A stretch of 64,000 nucleotides of DNA from Streptomyces sp. CNQ-509 (GCF_001011035.1 NZ_CP011492.1:7247447-7311446); one strand, 5' to 3'; counted from the stretch's first letter, positions 26,122 to 34,327 are shown. Notes: generated by a model not told the origin, from the letters alone. Translations and numbers: made by a program.

Positions 26122-26164
26122 CACCGCGTGGCCCCACCGCGGGGCGGCGGCCGCGGCGGAAGCG

Positions 26165-27292
26165 CTACTGCCCCGGCTGCCCGGTCGCGGGCTGCTGCGC
26201 CGGCTGCGGCGGTACGGGCGGGGGCCGGTGCTGCGGCTGCTGCGGGACTGCCTGCGCGGGCGGCTGCGGCTCCCGGGCCTCCTGGCCGGGCGCGGACTGC
26301 CGTGCCTGCGCGGCCTGTTGCGGCTGCCGGTCCTGCGGCTCCCGGTGCTGCGGCTCCCGGTCCTGGGGCTGCCGGTGCTGCGGCTGCCGGTCCTGGGGCC
26401 GGCCCAGGCGCCGTCCGGCCGGGTCCGCGATGGCGACCACCGACTGCTGCGCCTCCGCGAGCCGCGTGCGCGCCTCCTCGATGCGCTTGGCGTAGCGTTC
26501 CTGCTCCACTGCCGCCCGGATCTCGATCCGCTCCGCGGCCTGCCAGGCCCGGTCGCGCAGGTCCGCCGCCTCCAGCTCGGCCTCGCGCAGCAGCCCGGTC
26601 GCGTACTTCGCGTTGCCGTCGCGCCGCCGCAGATACTCCGAGCGCACCGCCTCGGCCTGCCGCTCCGCCGCCCCCAGGGCGTCCTCCAGTTCCTGCAGCC
26701 GCGAGCCCGTCTCGCCGGCCAGCTTGCCCTCGCGCTCGGCCTGCGCCGCCTGCTGCGCGCCGATGTGCGCGGCGGCCTCCAGCGTCACCTGCTGCGCGCG
26801 CTGCCGGGCGTCCTCGCGGGTGGCGTCCGCCTGCCGCTGCGCGTCGGCGACGATCTGCCCCGCGGTCTCGTGCGCCTGCTTGATCCGCTGCCGCGCCCGC
26901 TGCTCGGCGTCGGCCCGTATGCGCTCGGCGTGCCGCTCCGACTCCTTGGCGCGCTCGGTCGCGGCGGCGCGGGCGGCCTCCTTCAGCTCCCGGCACTCCT
27001 CCGCGGCCCGGGCGAGCACCCGGTCCGCCTCGGCCTTGGCGTCCAGGAAGAGCTTGCGGGCGGTCTCACCCAGCGACTCGTACGTCTGCGGGCCCAGCGC
27101 GGCGGCCTGTTCGAGGAGCTGTGCCAGATGCCGCCCGCTCGCCTCCACCCGCGCTTCCAGGTCTCTGGCGTGGCGTACGGCGGCCTCCCGCTCGGCGAGC
27201 AGGTCGCCGACGACGCGGTCGACCTGCTGCGGCGAGTAGCCGCGGCTCCTCGTGGCCATCATGAAATCGCCGGGTTGCATCATCTCGCCCAT
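26165..27292 (-). CDS. DivIVA-like/FilP-type coiled-coil protein
   Basis: A 375-residue protein, nearly all heptad-rich coiled coil (about 25-285) after a DivIVA-like head with RSRGYSPQQVDRVVGDLLAE. It resembles Streptomyces FilP and the related proteins labelled cellulose-binding protein, intermediate-filament-like cytoskeletal elements tied to polar growth. The tail (about 290-375) is a Gln/Pro/Arg low-complexity region with tandem RQPQD/REPQH-type pentapeptide repeats. It is convergent with the FAD oxidase gene. Start ATG is in a methionine-rich context; a shorter start at MATRSRGY would also preserve the head domain. Confidence 0.8.
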   Translation of the reverse strand: MGEMMQPGDFMMATRSRGYSPQQVDRVVGDLLAEREAAVRHARDLEARVEASGRHLAQLLEQAAALGPQTYESLGETARKLFLDAKAEADRVLARAAEECRELKEAARAAATERAKESERHAERIRADAEQRARQRIKQAHETAGQIVADAQRQADATREDARQRAQQVTLEAAAHIGAQQAAQAEREGKLAGETGSRLQELEDALGAAERQAEAVRSEYLRRRDGNAKYATGLLREAELEAADLRDRAWQAAERIEIRAAVEQERYAKRIEEARTRLAEAQQSVVAIADPAGRRLGRPQDRQPQHRQPQDREPQHREPQDRQPQQAAQARQSAPGQEAREPQPPAQAVPQQPQHRPPPVPPQPAQQPATGQPGQ

Positions 27293-27526
27293 CGTGCCCT
27301 GTCGTCTCGGCTACGCACTTCACCCCATGATGCTGCATCCGCGACCCGGAACCGGTGCCCGGGCCGGGTCGCAGGCGGGTAGCGTGGCGTCGTCGGCGCG
27401 CTCGCGCAAGTCCCGTGGCAGAGCCGCGCGGTGGCGCCCCGGGGAGCACCGCGCCGCCGCCGCGGGCGGGCGCCGCCCGCGGTGTCGGACGCGTCACATT
27501 TCGGCGGCGTACGGTCCCGGGTGCGG

Positions 27527-27542
27527 GAGAGAGCGCTCTCTC
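27527..27542. promoter_or_regulatory. LacI operator, autoregulatory copy
   Basis: GAGAGAGCGCTCTCTC is a perfect 16-bp palindrome with central CG, 31 bp before the LacI start. The 20 bases from 27523 to 27542 recur exactly at 30570-30589 ahead of the secreted beta-helix gene. The motif resembles CebR-type sites. Confidence 0.75.
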
Positions 27543-27573
27543 ACCGCCGCCCCCCGGACGGTATAAAGGCTGC

Positions 27574-28626
27574 ATGGCAACAGAACCCCGGCCGCCCGGC
27601 CGCCCCGCCACCCTGGAGGACGTGGCCCGGGAGGCGGGGGTGTCCCGGGCGACGGCCTCGCGGGTCATCAACGGCTCGCCCACCGTCGACGCCGCGCTGC
27701 GCCGCAAGGTGGAGGAGGCGATCACCGCCACCAGCTACGCGCCGAACCGGGCCGCCCGCTCCCTGGTCACCCGGCGCACCGACTCCGTCGCGCTGGTGGT
27801 CTCCGAGCGCGAACAGCGCCACGTCGCCACGCCGTTCATCGGCCGGATGTTCACCGACCCGCACTTCGGCCGCGTCCTCAGCGGGCTGCTCCAGGTGCTG
27901 CGCCCGGCCGGGATGCAGACGGTGCTGATGGTCGCCGACGACGACGCGTCGCGGCGGCAGGTGCTCGCGTACCTGCGCCAGGGACACGTCGACGGCGTCG
28001 TCCTCATCTCCTCGCACCCCGACGACCCGCTGCCCCGGATGCTCTCGGAGACGGCGCTGCCCACCGTGCTGGCCGGCCGCCCGAACCGGGCGGCGGTGCT
28101 GCCGTACGTGGAGGTGGACCAGCGCGCGGGCGCCAGGCTGGCCGCGGAGCGCCTGGTCGCCCAGGGGCGCCGGCTGATCTGCACGGTGGCGGGCCCGCAG
28201 GACATGCCGGCCGCGCAGGAGCGCCTGGAGGGGTTCCGCGACGCGCTCGCCGCGCTGGGCGTGGCCGGACTGCCGTGGGCGGAGGGCGACTTCACCCGGG
28301 CGGGCGGCGCCGCCGCGATGCGCCGGCTGCTGGGGGAACATCCCGGAGTGGACGGGGTGTTCGTCGCCTCCGACCTGATGGCGCTGGGCGTGGTGCCGGT
28401 GCTGCTGCGGGCCGGGCGCCGGGTGCCGGAGGACGTGGGCGTGGTCGGGTTCGACGACAGCGAGGCCGCGGAGGCGTCGGAGCCGGCCCTGACGACCGTG
28501 CGGCAGCCGGTGGAGGACATGGCGTGCGAGATGGCGCGGCTGCTGCTGCGGCAGATCAGGGAGCCCGCCGCCGCGCCGCCCTCGGTGGTCTTCCGCCCCA
28601 CGCTCGTCGTACGGGAGTCCTCCTGA
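27574..28626 (+). CDS. LacI-family repressor of the GH55-like gene
   Basis: A 350-residue LacI/GalR regulator. The HTH is TLEDVAREAGVSRATASRVI (about 13-32), the hinge NRAARSLVTRRT, and the effector-binding core (about 65-345) contains VDGVVLISSHPDD and VGVVGFDDSEAAEASEPALT. ATG at 27574 has AAAGG 6 nt upstream. The upstream 16-bp palindrome implies autoregulation. The only other perfect copy I see precedes the convergent gene ending at 28706, so that gene is the likely target. Confidence 0.9.
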   Translation: MATEPRPPGRPATLEDVAREAGVSRATASRVINGSPTVDAALRRKVEEAITATSYAPNRAARSLVTRRTDSVALVVSEREQRHVATPFIGRMFTDPHFGRVLSGLLQVLRPAGMQTVLMVADDDASRRQVLAYLRQGHVDGVVLISSHPDDPLPRMLSETALPTVLAGRPNRAAVLPYVEVDQRAGARLAAERLVAQGRRLICTVAGPQDMPAAQERLEGFRDALAALGVAGLPWAEGDFTRAGGAAAMRRLLGEHPGVDGVFVASDLMALGVVPVLLRAGRRVPEDVGVVGFDDSEAAEASEPALTTVRQPVEDMACEMARLLLRQIREPAAAPPSVVFRPTLVVRESS

Positions 28627-28648
28627 GGCCCGGTCCCCGCGGGACCCC

Positions 28649-28683
28649 CCCCGCCCCCGGCGTCCGCATGACCGGGGGCGGGG
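28649..28683. terminator. Bidirectional hairpin terminator
   Basis: CCCCGCCCCCGG (28649-28660) and CCGGGGGCGGGG (28672-28683) form a perfect 12-bp stem with an 11-nt loop between the convergent LacI and beta-helix genes. Confidence 0.7.
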
Positions 28684-28705
28684 CCTGCGCACCCGCCGGT
28701 GCGGC

Positions 28706-30511
28706 TCAGGGGTAGGAGACGACCTTGGAGGGGATCGTCGAGGTACCCGAGGTCGGTGCGCCGTGGTCGTTGATCACGTGGGCGTACTGCCCCTGACCGC
28801 CGAGCGAGACGACCATGATGTGGTGGAACGTGATCCCGGAGCCGGTCGGCGTGGCGAAGCCGTGCTCCTGCACGATGCTCGGGGCGACGTTGTAGTAGCA
28901 GTAACTGCCCATGCCCCAGCCCTCGTGCTGGCCGACGTCGTCGGCGACCTTGTACGCGGCGTAGCCGCGCAGGCTGCCGTTCTGGATGGCGGCCTGGTTC
29001 GGCGCGTCGTACGCCTTCTCGTTCTGGAAGAAGATCGTCCGGCCGCGCTCGCCGTTCCACTGCACGTCGTACTTGTTGAAGTGCTCGACGAAGAGCCCGG
29101 TGGCCAGCACGTCGTCGCCGTTGACCACGACGCCGTAGTCGCACCGGTTGGTCTCCCAGCCGACGCCGTCGCCGTGGTCGGCGCGCCACACCCAGGTGTG
29201 GTCGACGACCACGTGCCGGCTGTTGATCACCATGCTGGTGGTCGCCTTGCCGGGACCCGCCCCGCCGATGCGGATGAACACGTCCTGGAGCGTCGTCGGG
29301 TTGTTCGCGTGGTCCGCGGCCGAGCCGTCCGGGCCGACCTGGAGCAGCACGTCGGAGTTCTGCGGCCCGGCGTCCAGCAGGAAGCCGGCGAGGCGTACCC
29401 CGTCGACGTCGGCGACGGTCATGGCGCGCACCCCGCCGTCCGGGATGATCGTGGGGTAGCCGATGCCGAGCACCACGGTGTCCGCCCGGTCGATCGCGAT
29501 CGGCGCGTCGACGTGATAGATGCCCGGGGTGAGCAGGAGGTGCTTGCCCTCCCGCAGGGCCGCGTTGATGCTCGCGGCGGTCGCGCCCTGCTTGACGATG
29601 TGGAAGTCGGACAGCGGCAGTGACTGTCCCTGCGGGCTGCCGCCGCCCCAGGTGGTGCCGCGGGCGTTGCGGCGCAGCGCGGGGAGGAAGACGCGGTACC
29701 CGTCGCCGTCGACGTAGAGGAACGGCTTCTCGCGGGAGATCGGCGTGGTGTCCAAAGTGGTGTACGGCGGGTCGGGGAAGGACTGCGCCGGGGCGCCCTC
29801 GACGCCGGAGAAGACCATGTTCCACACGGCGTTGAGCCAGCCGCCGATGCTGCTGTCGCGGGTGTACCACTGCTGCTGCGAGTACGGCTGCACCGTGCCG
29901 TCGATGCGGCTGTCGGCGATGTAGCCGCCGCTGGCCCAGCCGTAGCCGTCCGGCGCGAGGTTGAGGTTGCCGCGCACGTGCATGCGGCGGAACGGGGCGG
30001 CCTGGGAGACGGCGAAGCGGTTGGTGCCGTTGACGGGGCTGAGCGACAGGTTCTCCGCGGAGCGCCAGAAGTTCTGGGTGGCGTTGCCCTGGAACCAGCC
30101 GGCGTCCACGGTCACGTCCCCGTTGATGTGCGTGTCGTCGGGGGAGAGGCCCAGGCCGATGATCGAGGTGTAGAAGCCGAGCTGGGCGTTGAGGCCGTTG
30201 TACGTGCCGGGCTTGAAGAGCAGCGCGTAGCGGCCGGTGCCGAACTGCGCCGACTCCTGCTGCCGGAAGATCTGGTCCAGCCGCCCCTGGATGTCGGGCG
30301 AGGACGGGTCGAAGAAGATCACGTTGGGCCCGAGGTCCGGGTCGGCGAGCGGCCGGGCCGCGGACCGCCGCGGCGCCGCGGTCGCCTGGGAGACCGCCGC
30401 GCCCGTGGCCGGCACCGCGGCCGCCGCCGCGGCGGCGGCGAGCACGGTGCGGCGGGACGGGCCGGATCTGGCGGGCGGAGCGGGCGAGTCACCGGTGGGG
30501 GGTACGCGCAT
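28706..30511 (-). CDS. Secreted right-handed beta-helix protein, GH55-like
   Basis: A 601-residue exported protein. The Tat-type signal has SRRTVLAAAAAAA (about 19-47). The mature protein is a parallel beta-helix with two repeated halves: FGTGRYALLFKPGTYNGLNA and GFYTSIIGLGLSPDDTHING in the first, GKHLLLTPGIYHVDAPIAID and VVLGIGYPTIIPDGG in the second. HTWVWRADHGDGVGWETN and FFQNEKAYDAPNQAA are further landmarks. This is the Streptomyces group related to GH55 exo-beta-1,3-glucanases and often labelled adenylyl cyclase; I see no cyclase motif. Control by the convergent LacI repressor through 30570-30589 is likely. A beta-1,3-glucan substrate is inferred. Confidence 0.72.
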   Translation of the reverse strand: MRVPPTGDSPAPPARSGPSRRTVLAAAAAAAAVPATGAAVSQATAAPRRSAARPLADPDLGPNVIFFDPSSPDIQGRLDQIFRQQESAQFGTGRYALLFKPGTYNGLNAQLGFYTSIIGLGLSPDDTHINGDVTVDAGWFQGNATQNFWRSAENLSLSPVNGTNRFAVSQAAPFRRMHVRGNLNLAPDGYGWASGGYIADSRIDGTVQPYSQQQWYTRDSSIGGWLNAVWNMVFSGVEGAPAQSFPDPPYTTLDTTPISREKPFLYVDGDGYRVFLPALRRNARGTTWGGGSPQGQSLPLSDFHIVKQGATAASINAALREGKHLLLTPGIYHVDAPIAIDRADTVVLGIGYPTIIPDGGVRAMTVADVDGVRLAGFLLDAGPQNSDVLLQVGPDGSAADHANNPTTLQDVFIRIGGAGPGKATTSMVINSRHVVVDHTWVWRADHGDGVGWETNRCDYGVVVNGDDVLATGLFVEHFNKYDVQWNGERGRTIFFQNEKAYDAPNQAAIQNGSLRGYAAYKVADDVGQHEGWGMGSYCYYNVAPSIVQEHGFATPTGSGITFHHIMVVSLGGQGQYAHVINDHGAPTSGTSTIPSKVVSYP

Positions 30512-30573
30512 GGGTCACGTCTCCTGAGTCGTCGGCTCTTCGATCAGGCTTCAAGGAATGAACGCTCCAGCGG

Positions 30574-30589
30574 GAGAGAGCGCTCTCTC
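30574..30589. promoter_or_regulatory. LacI operator, copy before GH55-like gene
   Basis: A second perfect GAGAGAGCGCTCTCTC, 63 bp upstream of the start at 30511. With four flanking bases it is identical to the site before the LacI gene. Confidence 0.75.
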
Positions 30590-30718
30590 GTGCCTGATTC
30601 GGTTTACGCCCGCGGGGACGCGCCGTCAAGGGGATGCGCACACAACGGCCGTAGCCGCGTGGTGAGTTCAAGGAGTGTGCACAGGCGGGCCCGCCTTCCC
30701 CGATGCTAAGCAACCCGG

Positions 30719-30749
30719 GTTGACTATCTGCCGTTAGTCAACTTAGGTT
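30719..30749 (+). promoter_or_regulatory. Promoter with embedded inverted repeat; leaderless start
   Basis: A -35 TTGACT (30720-30725) and -10 TAGGTT (30744-30749) with 18-bp spacing precede the ATG at 30756 by only 6 nt. Transcription should therefore begin at or near the A of the start codon. GTTGACTA (30719-30726) and TAGTCAAC (30735-30742) form a perfect 8-bp inverted repeat overlapping the -35 and spacer, a good operator candidate. Confidence 0.6.
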
Positions 30750-30755
30750 GCCTGT

Positions 30756-30971
30756 ATGGCAGACGACGATTCGGCAGACGCGCTGGCGGCGGTCGCGGCC
30801 CTGCGCCGCCTCGCCGACCGGCTGGAGGACGCCGCCGTGGAGCGGGCGATGCGCACCGGCTGGAGCTGGCCGCAGGTCGCCGAGGCGCTCGGCGTCACGC
30901 GCCAGGCGGTGCACAAGAAGCACGCCAAGCGGCTCATCGCCGCCGGCGTGACGCTGAGGAGGCGGGGATGA
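30756..30971 (+). CDS. Small helix-turn-helix protein
   Basis: A 71-residue protein, mostly a single HTH: helices in ALAAVAALRRLADRLEDAAV, then WSWPQVAEALGVTRQAVHKK as the DNA-binding unit. It heads an operon with the Clp-N protein and an ABC transporter, linked by ATGA and GTGA overlaps. No ribosome site precedes the ATG, fitting leaderless translation. It may repress its own promoter through the inverted repeat there. Similar HTH/Clp-N pairs exist in actinomycetes, but their function is unknown to me. Confidence 0.8.
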   Translation: MADDDSADALAAVAALRRLADRLEDAAVERAMRTGWSWPQVAEALGVTRQAVHKKHAKRLIAAGVTLRRRG

Positions 30972-31429
30972 GCACGTTCGACAGGTATCTGCAGGCGGTG
31001 CTCCTGACCGCCGAGGCCGAGGCCCGCGAGGACGGCTCCGCGGCCATGGAGGCGCGGCACGTGCTGCTCGCGGTCGCCGCCCAGGACGGCACCGAGCCGC
31101 AGCGTGTCCTGGCCGCCGCCGGTCTCGGCCGCGCGGAGCTGAAGGCCGCGCTCGACCGGGAGTTCGCGCACAGCCTCGGCGCCGCGGGCGTCGCGCCCGG
31201 CGCGTTCGACCTGCGCGCCACCCCCGACCCCGGCCGCCGGCCGCAGTTCGGCGCCTCGCTCAAGCTCGTCCTCGACCGGATGGCCGGCGCCCACCGCAAG
31301 AAGGACCTCACGCCGCTGCACGTGCTGGACGCCCTCCTCCGGGCCGAGGTCGGCACCGTGCCCCGCGCGCTGGACCTGGCGGGCGTCGACCGGGCCGCCC
31401 TCGCGGCGCGCGTACGGGAGGCGCTGTGA
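30968..31429 (+). CDS. Stand-alone Clp N-terminal (Clp R) domain protein
   Basis: A 153-residue protein consisting of a double Clp-N repeat: FDRYLQAVLLTAEAEAREDG with ARHVLLAVAAQDGTEP in the first half, FGASLKLVLDRMAGAHRKK with LTPLHVLDALLRAEVG in the second. In ClpA/ClpC this domain binds adaptors and substrates; here no AAA+ ATPase follows. It could bind proteins or act as a ClpC competitor or adaptor. Overlaps the HTH gene by ATGA and the ATPase gene by GTGA, so tightly co-translated. Confidence 0.85.
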   Translation: MSTFDRYLQAVLLTAEAEAREDGSAAMEARHVLLAVAAQDGTEPQRVLAAAGLGRAELKAALDREFAHSLGAAGVAPGAFDLRATPDPGRRPQFGASLKLVLDRMAGAHRKKDLTPLHVLDALLRAEVGTVPRALDLAGVDRAALAARVREAL

Positions 31430-32322
31430 GCGCCGCCGCGGCCGTCGCGGTCGAGGGGCTGCGCATGCGCTACGGCGCCGCGGACGTCCTGCACGGCGTG
31501 GACCTGCACGTCCGGTACGGCGAGACGGTCGCCCTCCTCGGGCCCAACGGCGCCGGCAAGACCACCACGATCGAGATCCTCGAAGGCTTCAGGCCCCGCT
31601 CCGCCGGCGAGGTCGCCGTGCTGGGCACCGACCCCGCGCAGGGCGACGAGCGGTGGCGCGCCCGCGTCGGCGTCGTGCTGCAGTCCTGGCGTGATCACGG
31701 CAAGTGGCGCGTCCGCGAACTGCTCGCCCACCTCGCCTCGTACTACGCCTGTGCCGGCCGCACCCCCTGGGACCCCGGCGAACTCGCCGACGCCGTCGGC
31801 CTCGGCGGCCGGGGCGAGCAGAAGATCCGGACCCTCTCCGGCGGCCAGCGCCGCCGCCTGGACGTCGCCATCGGCATCGTCGGCCGCCCCGACCTGCTCT
31901 TCCTCGACGAGCCCACGACCGGCTTCGACCCCGAGGCCCGGCGCGGCTTCCACCGTCTCGTACGGGACCTGCGCGCCGCCGGCACCACCGTGCTGGTCAC
32001 CACCCACGACCTGCACGAGGCCGAGGTCCTCGCCGACCGCATCGTCATCCTCGACGCCGGCCGCGTCCTCGCCGACGGCACCCCCGCGGAGCTGGCCCGC
32101 CGCATCGCGGGCGCCGACCGCGTCCGCTGGCGCCACCGCGGCCGGCCCCGCGTCCACGCCACCGACGACTCCACCGCCTTCGTCCGCGGCCTCTTCGAGC
32201 GGCACGGCGAGGAGATCGCCGAACTGGAGGTCCGGCGCGCGTCGCTGGAGCAGACCTACCTCGCCCTCGTCCAGGCGGCGGAAGGCGCGCCCGCGGGCGC
32301 GGCGGAAGGCGGCGCCCGGTGA
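31426..32322 (+). CDS. ABC transporter ATP-binding protein (drug/ABC-2 type)
   Basis: A 298-residue ATPase with Walker A LLGPNGAGKTTTIE, Q-loop VVLQSW, signature TLSGGQRRRLDVAIGI, Walker B LLFLDEPTTGFD and H-loop VTTHD. It belongs to the CcmA/DrrA-like branch, with a C-terminal accessory region (about 215-298) usual there. It works with the membrane protein encoded next. Export of a small molecule, lipid or peptide is likely; the cargo is unknown. Confidence 0.9.
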   Translation: MSAAAAVAVEGLRMRYGAADVLHGVDLHVRYGETVALLGPNGAGKTTTIEILEGFRPRSAGEVAVLGTDPAQGDERWRARVGVVLQSWRDHGKWRVRELLAHLASYYACAGRTPWDPGELADAVGLGGRGEQKIRTLSGGQRRRLDVAIGIVGRPDLLFLDEPTTGFDPEARRGFHRLVRDLRAAGTTVLVTTHDLHEAEVLADRIVILDAGRVLADGTPAELARRIAGADRVRWRHRGRPRVHATDDSTAFVRGLFERHGEEIAELEVRRASLEQTYLALVQAAEGAPAGAAEGGAR

Positions 32323-33158
32323 ACGCCTGCGTGCTGCGCGCCGGGCTGCGGCGCGGCGCCATCGAGCTGCGCCAGTCCTTCATCAACGGCGCCGAGCTCT
32401 TCAGCCACCTCTTCTGGCCGCTGCTGATGCTGGGCGTGCTCTGGTTCCTGCGCGGGCGGGAGTTCGGCTCCACCGGCTTCATGCTCGGCGCCCTGACCCT
32501 CCCCGGCATCCTCGGCATGAACGTGTCCTTCGGCATGGTCACCATGAGCCAACTGCTCACCGCCGAGCGGGAGGACGGCACCCTGCTGCGCGCCAAGGCC
32601 ACCCCCCACGGCATGGGCGGCTACCTCGTCGGCAAGGTCGTCTCCGTCGCCGGCGGCCTCCTCGCCGACCTCGCGCTCTTCCTCGTCCCCGCGCTCTTCC
32701 TCGTCGGCGGCCTGCACCTCGACCCGGGCGCCTGGCTCCACCTGGCGGGGATCGTCGCGCTCGGCATGGTGGCGACGCTGCCCGCCGGGGCCGTGCTGGG
32801 CTCGGTGTTCGGCGACGCCCGTGCACAGGGCCTGATCCAGCTCCCGGTGCTCGCGCTGATCGGGATCTCCGGCATCTTCTACCCGATCACCGCGCTGCCC
32901 GAGTGGCTGCAGTGGACCGCGCAGGTCTTCCCGCTCTACTGGCTCGGGCTCGGCATGCGCGCCGCGATGCTGCCCGACGCGGCGGCGGCGGTGGAGCTCG
33001 GCGACTCCTGGCGGCAGGCCGAGACGGTGGGCGTGCTCGGCGCCTGGGCGGTGCTGGGCCTGGCGGTGGCGCCGGTGGTGCTGCGCCGGATGGCGCGCCG
33101 GGAGTCCGGTTCGAAGGTGGCCGCCCGCCGCGAGCGCGCCCTGCAGCGGGTGCGCTGA
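32319..33158 (+). CDS. ABC-2 type transporter permease
   Basis: A 279-residue membrane protein of the ABC2_membrane family, with about six hydrophobic segments: SHLFWPLLMLGVLWFL, LTLPGILGMNVSFGMV, LLADLALFLVPALFLVGGL, LAGIVALGMVATLPAGAVLG, LIQLPVLALIGISGIFYPIT and a last helix near 245-263. The cytoplasmic loop TAEREDGTLLRAKATP is typical. GTG start overlaps the ATPase stop (GTGA). It is the last gene of the operon from 30756 and is convergent with the sigma-factor gene. Confidence 0.88.
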   Translation: MNACVLRAGLRRGAIELRQSFINGAELFSHLFWPLLMLGVLWFLRGREFGSTGFMLGALTLPGILGMNVSFGMVTMSQLLTAEREDGTLLRAKATPHGMGGYLVGKVVSVAGGLLADLALFLVPALFLVGGLHLDPGAWLHLAGIVALGMVATLPAGAVLGSVFGDARAQGLIQLPVLALIGISGIFYPITALPEWLQWTAQVFPLYWLGLGMRAAMLPDAAAAVELGDSWRQAETVGVLGAWAVLGLAVAPVVLRRMARRESGSKVAARRERALQRVR

Positions 33159-33195
33159 GCGCCGGTACGGGCCGCGCCCCGGCCCGCCGGGGTCG

Positions 33196-34137
33196 TCAGG
33201 CCGCCGTCCAGGCGCGGAGCTTCTCCGGGTTGCGCATCGCCCAGATGCGCGTGATCCGCCCGTCCGCCACGGCGAACGCGAGCACCGACACCGTGACCCC
33301 GTCCAGCCGTGCCACCACCCCGGGCTGCCCGTTCACCGTACGTTCGAGCAGCTCGATGCCGGGCTGCTGCTCCCGTACCTCCGCCAGCCCCCGCGCGATC
33401 GACTCGCTCCCGACCACGGGCCGCAGCACCGCCGGCACCAGCCCGCCGCTGTCCGGGGTGGACGTCGCGGCCGGGTCCAGGAGCCCGACCAGGGCGCCGA
33501 TGTCCTTCGCCGCCCAGGCCCGCCGGAACTCCCGTACCAGCGCGGCGTGGTGCTCCGCCGCCGCGGGGCGCCGCGCCGTACGGATCCGGCGGCGGGCCGA
33601 CGACGCCAGCTGCCGGCACGCCGCGGGCGACCGGCCGACGATCCCGGCCACCTCCGGGAACGGGTAGCGGAACACGTCGTGCAGCACGAACGCCACCCGC
33701 TCCGCCGGTGTCATCGACTCCAGCACCACGAGGAACGCCATGTGCACCGACTCGTCCATCGTCACGAGGTCCGCCGGATCCACCGCGTCCGCGTACGCCC
33801 CGCCCACCCGGCCGCCCACCAGCTCCGCCCGGTCCGGCAGCGGCTCCGGCAGCCACTCGCCCACGTACCGCTCCCGCCGGACCCGCGCGGACCCGAGCAG
33901 GTCCAGGCAGACGCGCCCCGCGACCTTCGTCAGCCAGCCGCCCGGGGAGACGACGGCGGCCCGCCGCTCCGCGGGCATCGCATACCAGCGGGCGTACGTC
34001 TCCTGCACCACGTCCTCGGCGTCGGCCAGGGAGCCGAGCAGCCGGTAGGCGAGGTTCGTCAGCCGCCGCCGCTCGCTCGCGATCCCGGCGGGCCCCGGGT
34101 CGAGGCGGCCGGGTTGCTGCGCGGACGGTGTGGTCAT
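33196..34137 (-). CDS. ECF41-type sigma factor (SigJ-like) with SnoaL domain
   Basis: A 313-residue sigma factor. Region 2 (about 22-90) has YRLLGSLADAEDVVQETYAR and WLTKVAGRVCLDLL. Region 4 (about 135-190) has ERVAFVLHDVFRYPFPEVA. A C-terminal SnoaL/NTF2-like domain (about 205-313) follows. The hallmark ECF41 motifs are visible: WLPEP in the linker (residue 95 onward), a DSGG variant of DGGGR, and NPEKL for NPDKL near the end. The fused domain regulates activity in place of an anti-sigma factor. ATG 34137 has GAGGAG upstream. Its own promoter and that of the divergent flavodoxin gene both fit the ECF41 consensus. Confidence 0.9.
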   Translation of the reverse strand: MTTPSAQQPGRLDPGPAGIASERRRLTNLAYRLLGSLADAEDVVQETYARWYAMPAERRAAVVSPGGWLTKVAGRVCLDLLGSARVRRERYVGEWLPEPLPDRAELVGGRVGGAYADAVDPADLVTMDESVHMAFLVVLESMTPAERVAFVLHDVFRYPFPEVAGIVGRSPAACRQLASSARRRIRTARRPAAAEHHAALVREFRRAWAAKDIGALVGLLDPAATSTPDSGGLVPAVLRPVVGSESIARGLAEVREQQPGIELLERTVNGQPGVVARLDGVTVSVLAFAVADGRITRIWAMRNPEKLRAWTAA

Positions 34138-34179
34138 GGTGCGGGTGCTCCTCGGTCGCGTGACAGGTCTCCCCCGTAG

Positions 34180-34206
34180 GACGAAACGGGCCGCCCGACT
34201 GTGAGG
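34180..34206 (-). promoter_or_regulatory. ECF41-type promoter of the sigma-factor gene
   Basis: Read on the minus strand: CCTCACA (34206-34200), exactly 16 bp, then CGTC (34183-34180). The published ECF41 consensus as I remember it is TGTCACA-N16-CGTC; only the first two bases differ. Placement gives a leader of about 35 nt to the start at 34137. Confidence 0.6.
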
Positions 34207-34218
34207 CCGGGCCCGCGG

Positions 34219-34245
34219 TCTCACACTTGGGGCGGCCGGTACGTC
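34219..34245 (+). promoter_or_regulatory. ECF41-type promoter of the flavodoxin gene
   Basis: TCTCACA (34219-34225), a 16-bp spacer, then CGTC (34242-34245), one base off the remembered ECF41 consensus. It faces the flavodoxin gene at 34328 and mirrors the sigma-factor promoter in the same intergenic gap. Confidence 0.65.
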
Positions 34246-34327
34246 TTAGTCACAGGGATCGCGCGGGCGAAGCGCGTGCCCCGTCGTGAACCACCCCCGA
34301 GCCGGACCGCGGAGTGAGAGGCCCACC

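Noticed and set aside
26220..26410. Regularly spaced DNA repeats that might suggest a CRISPR or satellite
   Set aside because: They are in-frame codon repeats encoding the Gln/Pro tail of the FilP-like protein; no spacer/repeat structure.
28706..30511. Naming the product adenylyl cyclase, as related proteins are often labelled
   Set aside because: No class III or class I cyclase motifs are present; the repeats and Tat signal indicate a secreted beta-helix protein.
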